NCBI GenBank assembly: GCA_018066285.1
Contig: JAGHRS010000063.1
Location: 1 to 32,759 of the forward strand
Direction: 5' to 3'
From: Candidatus Treponema caballi
GTDB lineage: Bacteria > Spirochaetota > Spirochaetia > Treponematales > Treponemataceae
DNA: 32,759 bases
This document shows, piece by piece, positions 15,703 through 23,855 of this stretch (position 1 is its first letter; each line of letters opens with the position of its first letter). The position numbers were made by a program, and so were the translations under genes. A model generated the notes under the pieces. It saw only the letters and a program-made list of their open reading frames with translations. It searched no databases and was not told the origin of the DNA.

Positions 15703-16400
15703 TTACAATACAGCAGACAGGAGGCGATGAACAGCTGACCCAGGTAATACAGGCTCAGGTTCGTAATGCGCAGGCTGAACTTCGTTTCAGGACCGAACGT
15801 GTTGAAAATCAGGACAACGTCGCTTGCAGTAAACAGAACGGCACCGATTGCATACAGAAGACGCCACAGTTCAAATCCGCCGGTGATGCAGTTACCGATT
15901 GCGATGCTCGTCATCAGGACGACAGCGCCGATGTACACAATGCCGAAAATCTTGAACGAAAGCTTAACTTCAAAACTCTTGAAGATGATTGTCAGTATGA
16001 TGGCAGCAACAACAACGCCACAGATGATGCACACGAGAAGGGACTCAGAGAACGGAATGAGCGCGGCAAGGTACAGGATGTGTCCGGTAAGGAACGCTGC
16101 TATACCTGCAAGGAAAATCTTCTGATCCATTTTCTTGAATACATGGCGCAGATTCAAGAGAATATCACCAAGCGCGCCGAACAGAAGACCGATGAAGATG
16201 AGTTTCGGCAGAGCTTCCTGACATCCGTCACCATAGTGCATGTAAAAGCCGATGAAACCGAACAGACAGAACATGAGCGACGCACTGCCCTTAAGGATGA
16301 CGGCGCCAACCCACTTTTCCTTATGCTCAACAGCAATGAAAATGCCCTGAAGGATGCATCCGATCACACAGGGAAGAAAAATCAGACTTACAATATCCAT
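15699..16400 (-). CDS. YhhN/TMEM86-family membrane protein
   Basis: A 233-residue integral membrane protein with about eight hydrophobic segments. The region GLLFGALGDILLNL (about 71-84) and the later GAVLFTASDVVLIFN (about 184-198) carry the two conserved Asp positions of the YhhN family, whose animal members are lysoplasmalogenases that cleave the vinyl-ether bond of lysoplasmalogens. The bacterial substrate is less certain. GAGGTG lies upstream of the ATG and TACAAT further up, inside the spacer after vapC. It overlaps glycerate kinase by 4 bases, although no metabolic link is obvious. Confidence 0.8.
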   Translation of the reverse strand: MDIVSLIFLPCVIGCILQGIFIAVEHKEKWVGAVILKGSASLMFCLFGFIGFYMHYGDGCQEALPKLIFIGLLFGALGDILLNLRHVFKKMDQKIFLAGIAAFLTGHILYLAALIPFSESLLVCIICGVVVAAIILTIIFKSFEVKLSFKIFGIVYIGAVVLMTSIAIGNCITGGFELWRLLYAIGAVLFTASDVVLIFNTFGPETKFSLRITNLSLYYLGQLFIASCLLYCK

Positions 16401-16434
16401 AATTCACCTCGGCAATATTGTAACACGGAAAACA

Positions 16435-16863
16435 TCAACTGAACCAGTTTTCAATCATCAGGTTTGAAACGCCCTGAATCTCATCAAAGTCTTTTGTGTT
16501 CCGCGTTACCAGAATCAGATTGTTCGTAATGGCGCAGGACGCAATCTGTAAATCCAGTTCCTGAGCTGGCTTTCCAATCCGTTCAAGGCGCTCCCGTAAA
16601 TCCGAATAAACGGAAGCTGCATGCTCATCAAAAGGGATGAACGGAAACATATTCTGGACTGAATTCAGGTAGAAATCAAGGATGTGCGATTTCCGCTTTC
16701 CTTCAGGCATCCGCTTTGCTCCAAAAAGCGCTTCTGCCCAGGTTACCGCACACAAGGCAGACATTGTCCGCGTTTCCATGATTTTCGCGACGACCGTTTC
16801 ATCCGGCGCATTCTTCGTCATTTCAGAAATGATATTCGTATCAAGCAGGTAGATTTTAGGCAT
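16435..16863 (-). CDS. vapC: VapC-type PIN-domain toxin
   Basis: A 142-residue PIN-domain ribonuclease toxin. The acidic catalytic residues are in place: D8 in LLDTN, E44 in TWAEALFGAKR, D104 in AQELDLQIA and D125/D127 in NTKDFD. This matches VapC proteins of the FitB-like group, which cut tRNA or rRNA. It lies 2 bases after the antitoxin gene on the same strand, the usual antitoxin-first order. All catalytic positions are present, so it is probably active when unopposed. Confidence 0.88.
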   Translation of the reverse strand: MPKIYLLDTNIISEMTKNAPDETVVAKIMETRTMSALCAVTWAEALFGAKRMPEGKRKSHILDFYLNSVQNMFPFIPFDEHAASVYSDLRERLERIGKPAQELDLQIASCAITNNLILVTRNTKDFDEIQGVSNLMIENWFS

Positions 16864-16865
16864 GG

Positions 16866-17159
16866 CTACTCAAAATCCTCCGGATGACGAAGCTTTGACT
16901 TTGCGCGCGGGATGTCAAAGTACTCTTTCCATTCAGAGTCAGTCAGTCCGCCTTCTGCAGCAAGATTCTTCCTGAAATTCCGGTAAGCAAGCATGAACGG
17001 GTCAGGCTTTTCCTCTGGCTTGAACTCCGCTTTTTTACCAAGCACAGCGACAACTTTCCCATGACGTGTGATTTCAACACCATCCGTTTCACCGTTCTCA
17101 ATCATGCGCAGGAATTGCGTCAGCTTGTTCTTCACTTCGAAAATCGGTCTCGCTATCAT
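16866..17159 (-). CDS. vapB: VapB/Phd-type antitoxin
   Basis: A 97-residue antitoxin of the Phd/YefM type. The N-terminal DNA-binding half (ARPIFEVKNKLTQFLRMIE, then GVEITRHGKVVAVLG) forms the Phd dimer fold; the C-terminal half (about 55-97) is charged and should wrap the toxin. AGGAGGATGAC lies before the ATG. Upstream are a promoter and a 14-base palindrome at 17196-17209, fitting autoregulation by the toxin-antitoxin complex. Confidence 0.85.
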   Translation of the reverse strand: MIARPIFEVKNKLTQFLRMIENGETDGVEITRHGKVVAVLGKKAEFKPEEKPDPFMLAYRNFRKNLAAEGGLTDSEWKEYFDIPRAKSKLRHPEDFE

Positions 17160-17177
17160 GTCATCCTCCTTATTTAT

Positions 17178-17209
17178 AATATAGCCAGTTTTGTCAATAT
17201 GTCCATATT
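17178..17209 (-). promoter_or_regulatory. vapBC promoter and operator
   Basis: On the minus strand, TGGACA (17200-17205), a 16-base spacer and TATATT (17178-17183) form a promoter. The palindrome AATATG-TC-CATATT (17196-17209) covers the -35 box, so bound antitoxin would exclude RNA polymerase. Confidence 0.6.
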
Positions 17210-17256
17210 ATTTTCACTAAACCACAACTTTACTCACACGGATGGCACTTTTCAGC

Positions 17257-17262
17257 TATACT
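17257..17262 (+). promoter_or_regulatory. -10 box of arfB, leaderless position
   Basis: TATACT ends 7 bases before the arfB ATG at 17270, so transcription should begin at or within a base or two of the start codon. No Shine-Dalgarno sequence is present. Confidence 0.5.
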
Positions 17263-17269
17263 TAATGAT

Positions 17270-17680
17270 ATGAACAGGACGCTGCTGCATGAATCGATAG
17301 TGAACAATTCTCAGATGACCTTCGCGCGTAGTGGCGGAAACGGCGGGCAGAACGTGAACAAGGTGAACACGAAAGTGCATCTCACCCTGCTGCTCGCTGC
17401 CATTGAAGGCATTTCTGAGGATGAGCGGATTCGGCTCAGGGCGAAGCTTCAGACAATCACCAACAAGGAAGATGAGCTTTTTCTTGATGTCGATGACGAG
17501 CGCTATCAGGAGAGGAACCGCGAGATTGCGCTTTCACGCCTTGAAAACCGCATTGTCCAGGCGCTCGTCGTGCCCAAGAAGCGGATAAAGACGAAGCCCA
17601 CGAAAGCGAGCAAGGAACGTAAGCTCAAACTGAAGAAGATACGCTCTGAAGTGAAAAAGAACCGCCAGAAAATCTGGTAG
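17270..17680 (+). CDS. arfB: ArfB (YaeJ)-type ribosome rescue hydrolase
   Basis: A 136-residue stand-alone class I release-factor domain. The catalytic GGQ motif is at residues 25-27 in SGGNGGQNVNKVNTKV, a context diagnostic of ArfB rather than RF1 or RF2. The C-terminal 35 residues are strongly basic (KKRIKTKPTKASKERKLKLK), matching the tail that enters the empty mRNA channel of stalled ribosomes. It hydrolyses peptidyl-tRNA to free non-stop ribosomes. Length is normal. The promoter box ends 7 bases before the ATG with no ribosome site, suggesting a leaderless mRNA. Confidence 0.9.
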   Translation: MNRTLLHESIVNNSQMTFARSGGNGGQNVNKVNTKVHLTLLLAAIEGISEDERIRLRAKLQTITNKEDELFLDVDDERYQERNREIALSRLENRIVQALVVPKKRIKTKPTKASKERKLKLKKIRSEVKKNRQKIW

Positions 17681-17681
17681 A

Positions 17682-17951
17682 AGAGCTCAGAGGAAAACAT
17701 GGCAGAATGATGCACTTCGGGAAGGGGCCGGGCATATCGGGCAATTTATTGCAAAGAAGTTTCGTGGTAAAGACTACGGAACTAAAGGACTTGCGCTTAC
17801 TTTGGAATACGGCCGATCAATTATTCCTGAGGATGAGTTTTATCTGCGTGTGAATAAAGATAATGCTGCTTCGCTCAAAATTATGTTGAATAATGGCGGG
17901 CGGATTGTTTCGGAAAATGAAGAAAAGTATTTTGTAAGGATAAAAAAATGA
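17682..17951 (+). pseudogene. C-terminal remnant of a GNAT acetyltransferase
   Basis: About 90 codons of a GNAT fold survive in frame, from about TWQNDALREGAGHIG through the CoA-binding loop KKFRGKDYGTKGL to the stop at 17949-17951. No start codon or N-terminal half is present; the frame begins just after the arfB stop. Its last 4 bases overlap the ATG of the next GNAT gene, as in an intact operon, so the deletion removed the promoter-proximal part and joined it to arfB. Confidence 0.75.
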
Positions 17952-18385
17952 AAATAAACTACAAACAAGAACGTCTTACCGCACAGGAATATATTGAATT
18001 TCTTAAGCGCACAAACCTTGGTTCGCAGTATCCAAAGGAAAGGTTTGCGGAACGAATTGAAAAGCTTGTAAAAAATGTTTCAATCAGTCTGGTTGCACGG
18101 GATGAAGAAAAAATTGTTGGCGTACTGTTCGGTCTTACGGATTTTTGCTACTGGCTTTATGTAACAGACCTTGGAGTTGACCGCGCTTACGAGAAGTTGG
18201 GAATAGGTTCAACACTTATGAAAAAAGCCCACGAAATTGCAGGCGGTGAAAAAGACATTGCGGTTTATCTCATTGCAAACGAAAACGCAATTCCATTTTA
18301 CGAAAAACTTGGAATGAAACTTTCTACTGATGTAATGCAATATAATCATATTGAGTGGACGGAATTTACGGTAGGAGAAGACTGA
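17948..18385 (+). CDS. GNAT-family N-acetyltransferase
   Basis: A 145-residue GNAT protein that should transfer acetyl from acetyl-CoA to an unknown amine. Motif A is LGVDRAYEKLGIGSTLMKKA (about 77-96) with the LGIG pyrophosphate loop; motif B is NAIPFYEKLGMK (about 114-125). The loop starts with Glu instead of the usual Arg or Gln. AAGGATAAAAAA precedes the ATG, which overlaps the preceding remnant's stop. It overlaps the next gene by 1 base. Confidence 0.78.
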   Translation: MKINYKQERLTAQEYIEFLKRTNLGSQYPKERFAERIEKLVKNVSISLVARDEEKIVGVLFGLTDFCYWLYVTDLGVDRAYEKLGIGSTLMKKAHEIAGGEKDIAVYLIANENAIPFYEKLGMKLSTDVMQYNHIEWTEFTVGED

Positions 18386-18771
18386 TGGCTGATTTTAATT
18401 TTGAACAATTCAATCCAACAGAAGAATCCCGAAGTTGTGTTCCACGTACATTCACAAAACTTACAGGTAAAGCTTATGATACAATAAAACAGGAACTTAC
18501 AGACTTTACAAAGTCTCTTGGATTTTCAGATTATAATAATCCTGCAGTTTTTGAACCGTACATGAAACAATATGGATTTGAAAAACTTTCGGATTATGAT
18601 GATCTTCGCCTGAAAGACTTACAGCTTGAAAAAGGAACTTTCTGCATTTTAACAACAAACAAGGAAGGCTTTTTCCATTTAATGCCAATTATAGACAACA
18701 CAATTTATGACCGGAGAAATGACAGTCTGGAATTGTTTGTAGTGTCGGTGTATAAAAAACAGAAGCAATAG
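18385..18771 (+). CDS. Small papain-like (cysteine peptidase fold) protein, putative
   Basis: A 128-residue protein that I do not recognise as a named family. The arrangement resembles small papain-fold proteins: a Cys at the start of a helix (ESRSCVPRTFTKLTGKAYD, C18), a middle segment EPYMKQYGFEKL, then a strand pair with His and Asp (GFFHLMPIIDNTIYD, H98 and D104 or D109). That would give a Cys-His-Asp arrangement. The start overlaps the stop of the GNAT gene (TGATG), with GGAGAAG upstream, so the two are translationally coupled. No signal peptide. Peptidase, transglutaminase-like or dead-fold roles are all possible. Confidence 0.5.
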   Translation: MADFNFEQFNPTEESRSCVPRTFTKLTGKAYDTIKQELTDFTKSLGFSDYNNPAVFEPYMKQYGFEKLSDYDDLRLKDLQLEKGTFCILTTNKEGFFHLMPIIDNTIYDRRNDSLELFVVSVYKKQKQ

Positions 18772-18808
18772 AAGCCTTTTCTCAGACACAGGATTTATGG
18801 GAGGAAAA

Positions 18809-19399
18809 ATGAATACAATCATCCTTGAAACTGAACGCCTGATTCTCCGCCCGCTTTCTGTAAACGACTTCGATGCAGTGTACGCGTACGAGTCAGACTA
18901 TGAGACAGTGAAGTTCATGTACGCGCTCTCGTTCAAGCCTGGGTATGTTGTACCTGAAGAAAATACATACACCTTTCTTCAGGAATGCGAAACTGAATGG
19001 CAGAAGGATGTACCCGCATTCTACGAGTTCGCTGTGGTAGAAAAAGTTTCCAAAAAGTTGATTGGCCACATAGCCGCGTATCATTTGGATACTGACCAGA
19101 TGGAAGCCTCCGTTTATCCAGCATGTGAACTCGGCTGGATCTTCAACCGCGCGTTCTGGGGAAAGGGCTACTGCACGGAAGCGGCCTTGAAAATAAAGCA
19201 GTTCGCACTCGAAACACTCGGCGTTAAAAAACTGGTTGCTCATTGCGACGAAAGAAACTTAGCATCTGCCAGAGTGATGGAAAAACTTGGATTGAAAAAA
19301 GTCTGGGGAAACGGCCCGCGTGAATATCCGCTGACAGGTGAAAAATCTACCGAAGCGATGTATGCTTTAGATATAAAGGATGATAAGAATGAAAATTAA
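18809..19399 (+). CDS. RimJ/RimL-type GNAT acetyltransferase
   Basis: A 196-residue GNAT protein of the Acetyltransf_3 type. It opens ETERLILRPLSVNDF and has ELGWIFNRAFWGKGYCTEAA (motif A, about 110-129) and CDERNLASARVMEKLGLKK (motif B). The ATG at 18809 is preferred because GGGAGG lies 4 bases upstream; the ATG at 18797 would precede that site. It overlaps the next gene by 11 bases. Substrates in this group include ribosomal proteins, spermidine and antibiotics. The gene is GC-richer than its neighbours, suggesting a different origin. Confidence 0.8.
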   Translation: MNTIILETERLILRPLSVNDFDAVYAYESDYETVKFMYALSFKPGYVVPEENTYTFLQECETEWQKDVPAFYEFAVVEKVSKKLIGHIAAYHLDTDQMEASVYPACELGWIFNRAFWGKGYCTEAALKIKQFALETLGVKKLVAHCDERNLASARVMEKLGLKKVWGNGPREYPLTGEKSTEAMYALDIKDDKNEN

Positions 19400-20732
19400 A
19401 ATCGCATTATTGCAGTTATTGCCAGAAAATACTCTTGAAAAACAATTGGAAAAAGGAAAATCAGCTTGTGTCGAAGCAAAAAAAATGGGAGCAGACATTG
19501 CTTTATTTCCGGAAATGTGGAGTACAGGTTATAAAATTCCACAAGACAAAACTGAATTAGAAAAACAGTCCATTCCAGCCGATTCAAATTTTGTCCTCGA
19601 CTTTAAGAAGCTGGCAAAAGAATTACAAATGGCAATTGGAATAACTTTTCAGGAAAAAAACGAGCCAAAGCCTCTTAATTCAATAATGCTTTTTGACAGA
19701 AACGGAAATGAAGTGCTTCATTATTCAAAAGTTCACACCTGCGATTTTGATGAAGAAAAAGTTTTATCTTCCGGCAAAGATTTTTATGTTGCAGATTTAG
19801 ATTTAGGCGCAGATAAAGTTAAAGTTGGCTCAATGATTTGTTTTGACCGCGAATTCCCCGAAAGTGCCAGAATCTTAATGCTCAAAGGTGCCGAACTTAT
19901 TTTAGCTCCAAATGCATGTCCAATGGAAATTAACAGGTTGTCTGCCTTGCGAACCCGTGCTTACGAAAATATGCTTGCAGTCGGTACATGCAATTATCCT
20001 TCTGGACAGCCTGATTGTAACGGCCACTCAACACTTTTTGACGGAGTTGCCTGGCTAAGAGATGAACCTGGCGTTCGTGACATGTGCAAGTTTGAAGCAC
20101 CTGGTGATGAAGGTATTTACATTGCAGAACTTGATTTAGATTTGCTTCGTGATTACCGTGAGCACGAAATTATGGGCTGGAAATATCGAAAAACGGAAAC
20201 TTATGATATTTTGAAGGAACCTCTGAAAAAAACGGAGTCTTCAATGCATAAACTGATAATTCTTCGAGGCAATTCTGGCAGTGGTAAGACTTCTGTTGCG
20301 AAAGATCTTCAAACTAAGCTGGGCAGTAATACCATGCTCATTTCTCAAGATGTGGTAAGACGCGATATGCTTAATGTAAAAGATGGCGCGGAAAATCTTG
20401 CAATACCTCTTATGAAAGAATTATTGTCTTATGCAAGCAAAAATAGTGAAATCGTCATTCTTGAAGGAATATTCAAATCAGATTGGTATAAACCTTTATT
20501 TGAACTTGCACTGGAATTATATGGTTCACAAATATATGCTTACTACTTTGATATTCCATTTGAAGAAACTTTGAGACGACATAAATCAAAACCTAATTAC
20601 AATGATTTTGGTGAAAAGCAACTGCGTGAATGGTGGATAGAAAAAGACTATTCCAAAGTATTGAATGAAACGAACATTACAGCAGAAATAACTAAAGACG
20701 ACTTAGTTCAGAAAATATTAAATGAACTATAA
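19389..20732 (+). CDS. Nitrilase-family hydrolase fused to a P-loop kinase
   Basis: A 447-residue two-domain protein. Residues 1-275 are a carbon-nitrogen hydrolase with the Glu-Lys-Cys triad E42 (FPEMW), K114 (YSKVHTCD) and C151 (SMICFDREFPE). Residues 286-447 are a P-loop kinase of the AAA_33/zeta-toxin-like type with GNSGSGKTS (294-302), SQDVVRRDM and FDIPFEETLRRH. The junction KKTESSM-HKLII looks like a gene fusion: M286 (ATG at 20244) has GGAG 6 bases upstream, so the kinase may also be made alone. The start at 19389 is preferred; an ATG at 19380 is also in frame. It overlaps the upstream GNAT gene. Substrates are unknown. Confidence 0.8.
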   Translation: MKIKIALLQLLPENTLEKQLEKGKSACVEAKKMGADIALFPEMWSTGYKIPQDKTELEKQSIPADSNFVLDFKKLAKELQMAIGITFQEKNEPKPLNSIMLFDRNGNEVLHYSKVHTCDFDEEKVLSSGKDFYVADLDLGADKVKVGSMICFDREFPESARILMLKGAELILAPNACPMEINRLSALRTRAYENMLAVGTCNYPSGQPDCNGHSTLFDGVAWLRDEPGVRDMCKFEAPGDEGIYIAELDLDLLRDYREHEIMGWKYRKTETYDILKEPLKKTESSMHKLIILRGNSGSGKTSVAKDLQTKLGSNTMLISQDVVRRDMLNVKDGAENLAIPLMKELLSYASKNSEIVILEGIFKSDWYKPLFELALELYGSQIYAYYFDIPFEETLRRHKSKPNYNDFGEKQLREWWIEKDYSKVLNETNITAEITKDDLVQKILNEL

Positions 20733-20741
20733 AAACTTCTG

Positions 20742-21182
20742 TTACACTTTTTTTCGTGCAGCTTTAATTGCGTCCTTAGCACTTTTAATAAAATCTTCAG
20801 TACGGATGATGGCAAGACCTTTTTCTTCATCACCTAAAAGAAGAAGATTTTCTCCAGTTTTGTACCCCAGGATTTCGCGTGCTTTTTTGGGAATTACAAT
20901 CTGACCTTTTTCATTCATTGTTACTGTTCCAAAAATGTGCTTTCCGTCTGGAGCTGGCAAAAGGCCGTCATCAACACCGTCAAATTTTTGTGTATCCTTG
21001 TACAAAGAGTCGATTGAAACATTGTAGACTTTTGCGAGTAAAGCACAACGTTCAATGTCAGGAACAGATTCTCCTTTTTCCCATTTAGCATAAGCCTGAC
21101 GGGTAACATTTACTTTTTCTGCAATCTCTTCCTGACTGAAACCGTTTATATTTCTAAGATTGATTAAATTTTCACTAAGCAT
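20742..21182 (-). CDS. XRE-AbrB fusion regulator
   Basis: A 146-residue DNA-binding protein. Residues 5-62 are an XRE helix-turn-helix (FSQEEIAEKVNVTRQAYAKW); residues 86-130 are a SpoVT/AbrB swapped-hairpin domain (TVTMNEKGQIVIPKKAREIL), also DNA-binding in antitoxins such as MazE. A Lys/Ala-rich tail ends it. It starts 3 bases after the acyltransferase stop on the same strand and was probably transcribed with it. Such fusions are small regulators of accessory genes; the target is unknown. It converges with the nitrilase-kinase gene with a 9-base gap. Confidence 0.83.
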   Translation of the reverse strand: MLSENLINLRNINGFSQEEIAEKVNVTRQAYAKWEKGESVPDIERCALLAKVYNVSIDSLYKDTQKFDGVDDGLLPAPDGKHIFGTVTMNEKGQIVIPKKAREILGYKTGENLLLLGDEEKGLAIIRTEDFIKSAKDAIKAARKKV

Positions 21183-21185
21183 ACA

Positions 21186-22307
21186 TTATAATCCGTACAT
21201 CAAGTATTTTATCACAGGAATGCGTTTTAATAATTCCCACAAACCAATACTTACAGGCAATGCAACTACAAATTCCAGAATGTAAATAACTGCAACCGGC
21301 ATATTTGAAGCTACAGGCGAAATCAGCGAATTAAAAATAAGAAGAACTAAAATGTGATTAACGTAAATTCCCCAGTTTGTTTTACACATATAAACCGAGA
21401 ATATATTTTCGAAGTTTAAGATTATCTGTGCCAGCCCCAAAATTCCCATCATTGTAAACCATGCATGAACTACCGAAACCCAGTTGTTCTGAACTGATAA
21501 ATCTGAGTAACACTGTCCGTAAAATTTCTTGAAATACCAGATTCCAAATCCAATTCCAACAATCAGACTTGCCCACCAGAATTTTTTAAGCTGAGTCAAA
21601 AGTTTTTCACTACTGAAAACGTAATATCCAAAAAGGAAGGCCATAATGTCATAACCAAAACGGTAAGTTGGAATCATCTTTATAGAAAAAACCTGTGCAG
21701 CTCCAATCATTACAATTACAAGTAAAGATGCAACGATAATATTTGATTTTTCACCTAATGCTTCAAGACGGCATTTTTTATCTATTATTTTGATTAAAGC
21801 AAGAACAAGACATGCAACAAAAAGAACATGGCAGAACCATAAAGCACCAATTCCGCTTGCAACGCTGATAATAAATTTTACAAATCCAGGTGTAGTTTCG
21901 GCCGCTTCTCCAACCAAAAATTTGGAAGAAATAATCCATCCACCAATCCATTGAATTGTAAGAACACCCAAAGTACTTGGAACCAGGAGTTTTCTTGCTC
22001 GTGATTTAATAAACTGGCGTACAGTTTTTTTCTGCAATGTATGTTTTGCGCAGATTCCACTGATTACAAAAAACAAAAGCATAAACCATTGATAAACTGA
22101 ATATTGGAAAATACCGGCAAAAGTCAGAGAAGCTTTTTTACCCTCCATCATCGGATTTGCCTGTAAACGTTCAAACATTGGTGCAATTCCAATATTGTTG
22201 TAGTAATAGAAAACGTGGAAAATCACAACAATTAAAATAGTGATCCAGCGTAAGTTATCAATCCAGACTTTGCGATTGTTTACAAGTGTGTTTTGTGTTT
22301 CCTGCAT
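21186..22307 (-). CDS. Acyltransferase 3 family membrane protein
   Basis: A 373-residue protein with about ten hydrophobic segments, typical of acyltransferase family 3 (OafA/WecH type). The family start RKVWIDNLRWITILIVVIFH carries the conserved Asp17-x-x-Arg20 and the catalytic His31; FFVISGICAKHTL (about 79-91) is the second conserved region. These enzymes O-acylate surface sugars, peptidoglycan or lipids. AAAGGAG lies upstream of the ATG. The regulator gene follows after 3 bases. The AT-rich composition matches neighbouring accessory genes. Confidence 0.83.
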   Translation of the reverse strand: MQETQNTLVNNRKVWIDNLRWITILIVVIFHVFYYYNNIGIAPMFERLQANPMMEGKKASLTFAGIFQYSVYQWFMLLFFVISGICAKHTLQKKTVRQFIKSRARKLLVPSTLGVLTIQWIGGWIISSKFLVGEAAETTPGFVKFIISVASGIGALWFCHVLFVACLVLALIKIIDKKCRLEALGEKSNIIVASLLVIVMIGAAQVFSIKMIPTYRFGYDIMAFLFGYYVFSSEKLLTQLKKFWWASLIVGIGFGIWYFKKFYGQCYSDLSVQNNWVSVVHAWFTMMGILGLAQIILNFENIFSVYMCKTNWGIYVNHILVLLIFNSLISPVASNMPVAVIYILEFVVALPVSIGLWELLKRIPVIKYLMYGL

Positions 22308-22515
22308 ACTGTTCTCCTTTAAAATACCGCGTTATCGATGTATAAAAAATTATCACTTTTTCAACTTATAGGATTATTGTAAGTTATGGTTGCATAGAAA
22401 ACAAGAAAGATTTGTTTACAATATTCTGGAAATAATGTTCGTTTTGGTTACATCATTGAGGACTTGATAATAATTACCGATTAAATCTATGCTTTAATCA
22501 TTTTTCATATTAATC

Positions 22516-22524
22516 TGATATAAT
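22516..22524 (+). promoter_or_regulatory. Extended -10 promoter, leaderless position
   Basis: TGATATAAT is an extended -10 box (TG-N-TATAAT) ending 7 bases before the ATG at 22532. No ribosome site lies between. The same nine bases occur at 27107-27115, again just before a start codon. The rest of 22308-22515 is AT-rich and holds only the upstream region of the divergent acyltransferase gene. Confidence 0.65.
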
Positions 22525-22531
22525 ATCAGTT

Positions 22532-22936
22532 ATGAATTTTAATCCAACTGAAGAAGAAATCAATTTTGTAAATCACGCTCTGGAAGATTTTAACAATAAA
22601 GCTGTTGGGCCGGACAATCACGAACTTTTGAATATTGTGGAATATGATGAAGCCGGAAATGTGATTGCGGGCATTCTTGGTGGCACATACTGGGGCTGGA
22701 TGCATATCGATATTTTGTGGGTTGATGAAAATCATCGCCGTTCGGGAATTGGTTCAAAATTGCTTAAAGCTGCAGAAGATGAAGCCCGCAATCGTGGTGC
22801 ACATTCAGTTCATGTAGATACAATGAGCTGGCAGGCACCGGAGTTTTACAAAAAGCATGGCTACCGCATTATTGGCCAGTTTGAAGACATACCGTACGGC
22901 AACAAAAAGTATCATTTTGTAAAGGATTTAATATGA
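22532..22936 (+). CDS. GNAT-family N-acetyltransferase
   Basis: A 134-residue single-domain GNAT. Motif A is LWVDENHRRSGIGSKLLKAAE (about 67-87) with the canonical RRSGIG loop, and motif B is APEFYKKHGYRIIGQFEDIP (about 109-128). The ending NKKYHFVKDL is common in GNATs that act on small molecules or fold antibiotics. It overlaps the following GNAT gene by 4 bases (ATGA), so this is a two-acetyltransferase operon with a promoter at 22516-22524. Acceptor unknown. Confidence 0.82.
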   Translation: MNFNPTEEEINFVNHALEDFNNKAVGPDNHELLNIVEYDEAGNVIAGILGGTYWGWMHIDILWVDENHRRSGIGSKLLKAAEDEARNRGAHSVHVDTMSWQAPEFYKKHGYRIIGQFEDIPYGNKKYHFVKDLI

Positions 22937-23352
22937 CAAAAATAAAATACGTCACCGCTGAAGATAAATCTTTCTGGTACACACTGGACAAACATTTACC
23001 TGAACCTCAGTTCGAAATTAAAGTGCGCGATAAAATGGGCTATGTTATTTTTGAAGATGAAAAACCTGTTGGAATTTTACGCTACAATTTGTTCTGGGAC
23101 AACACACCTTTTTGCACAATGCTGTTTGTTGATTGGCAGGCACAGAAAAAAGGTTACGGCCGAAAACTGATGGAATATTGGGAAACGGAAATGAAAGCTC
23201 AGGGCTACGGAATGCTTCTTGTTTCTACTCAAGTTGATGAAGAAGCTCAGCATTTTTACAGAAAATTGGGCTACAAAGACTGTGGCGGATTTACAATCGA
23301 CATTCCAGGGTATGAACAGCCGATGGAATTATTTTTGAGCAAGGGGATTTAG
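22933..23352 (+). CDS. GNAT-family N-acetyltransferase
   Basis: A 139-residue single-domain GNAT, translationally coupled to the preceding acetyltransferase by a 4-base overlap. Motif A is LFVDWQAQKKGYGRKLMEYWE (about 62-82) with the QKKGYG loop; motif B is EEAQHFYRKLGYKDCGGF (about 104-121). The fold is complete. The acceptor is unknown. The two coupled GNATs differ strongly in sequence, so they are not a recent duplication. Confidence 0.82.
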   Translation: MTKIKYVTAEDKSFWYTLDKHLPEPQFEIKVRDKMGYVIFEDEKPVGILRYNLFWDNTPFCTMLFVDWQAQKKGYGRKLMEYWETEMKAQGYGMLLVSTQVDEEAQHFYRKLGYKDCGGFTIDIPGYEQPMELFLSKGI

Positions 23353-23355
23353 AAA

Positions 23356-23855
23356 ATGGTATCAATAACAAAAGGCGACATAACAAAGTTTTCAGTTGAT
23401 GCAATTGTAAATGCGGCAAACAGTTCGTTGCTCGGTGGCGGTGGAGTTGATGGTGCAATTCACAGGGCTGCAGGACCAGGACTTTTAGCTGAATGCAGAA
23501 CTTTAGGCGGTTGTGAAACTGGAAATGCTAAAATTTCAAAAGGATACAATTTACCGGCACGTATGTAATTCACACAGTTGGTCCAATTTTTTCACAGGCA
23601 CGCAAGGATGAATGTCAAAGGCAATTGCAGTCGTGTTATAAAAAATCGCTGGAACTTGCGGTGCAGAATGGCTGTAAAACTGTTGCATTTCCGTTAATCA
23701 GTGCGGGAGTGTATGGTTATCCTAAAAAAGAAGCTTTGAAAGTTGCCGTAGAAACAATTGAAGAATTTGGAAAAGACTTGCAGGTAACAATCGTTTTGTT
23801 CAGTGACGATTTGATTGATATTGCAAAAGAAATGTATGGGGAATTAGTTAAATAA
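23356..23855 (+). pseudogene. Macro-domain protein gene broken by a one-base deletion
   Basis: The first frame (23356-23568) encodes a macro domain start with [27 protein letters not shown], the ADP-ribose-binding region. The second half, [10 protein letters not shown] to GELVK, continues in another frame from about 23562 to 23855. The break is at CCGGCACGTATGTAA: one extra T (CGTTATGTA) would restore [12 protein letters not shown] and give a normal protein of about 166 residues. Such proteins hydrolyse ADP-ribose conjugates or O-acetyl-ADP-ribose. The gene is either freshly inactivated or the base was lost in sequencing. Confidence 0.8.

Noticed and set aside
15684-16442. 252-codon plus-strand open frame
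   Set aside because: It lies fully antisense to the YhhN membrane protein gene, is very rich in polar residues and has no ribosome site; it is a mirror of the hydrophobic gene.
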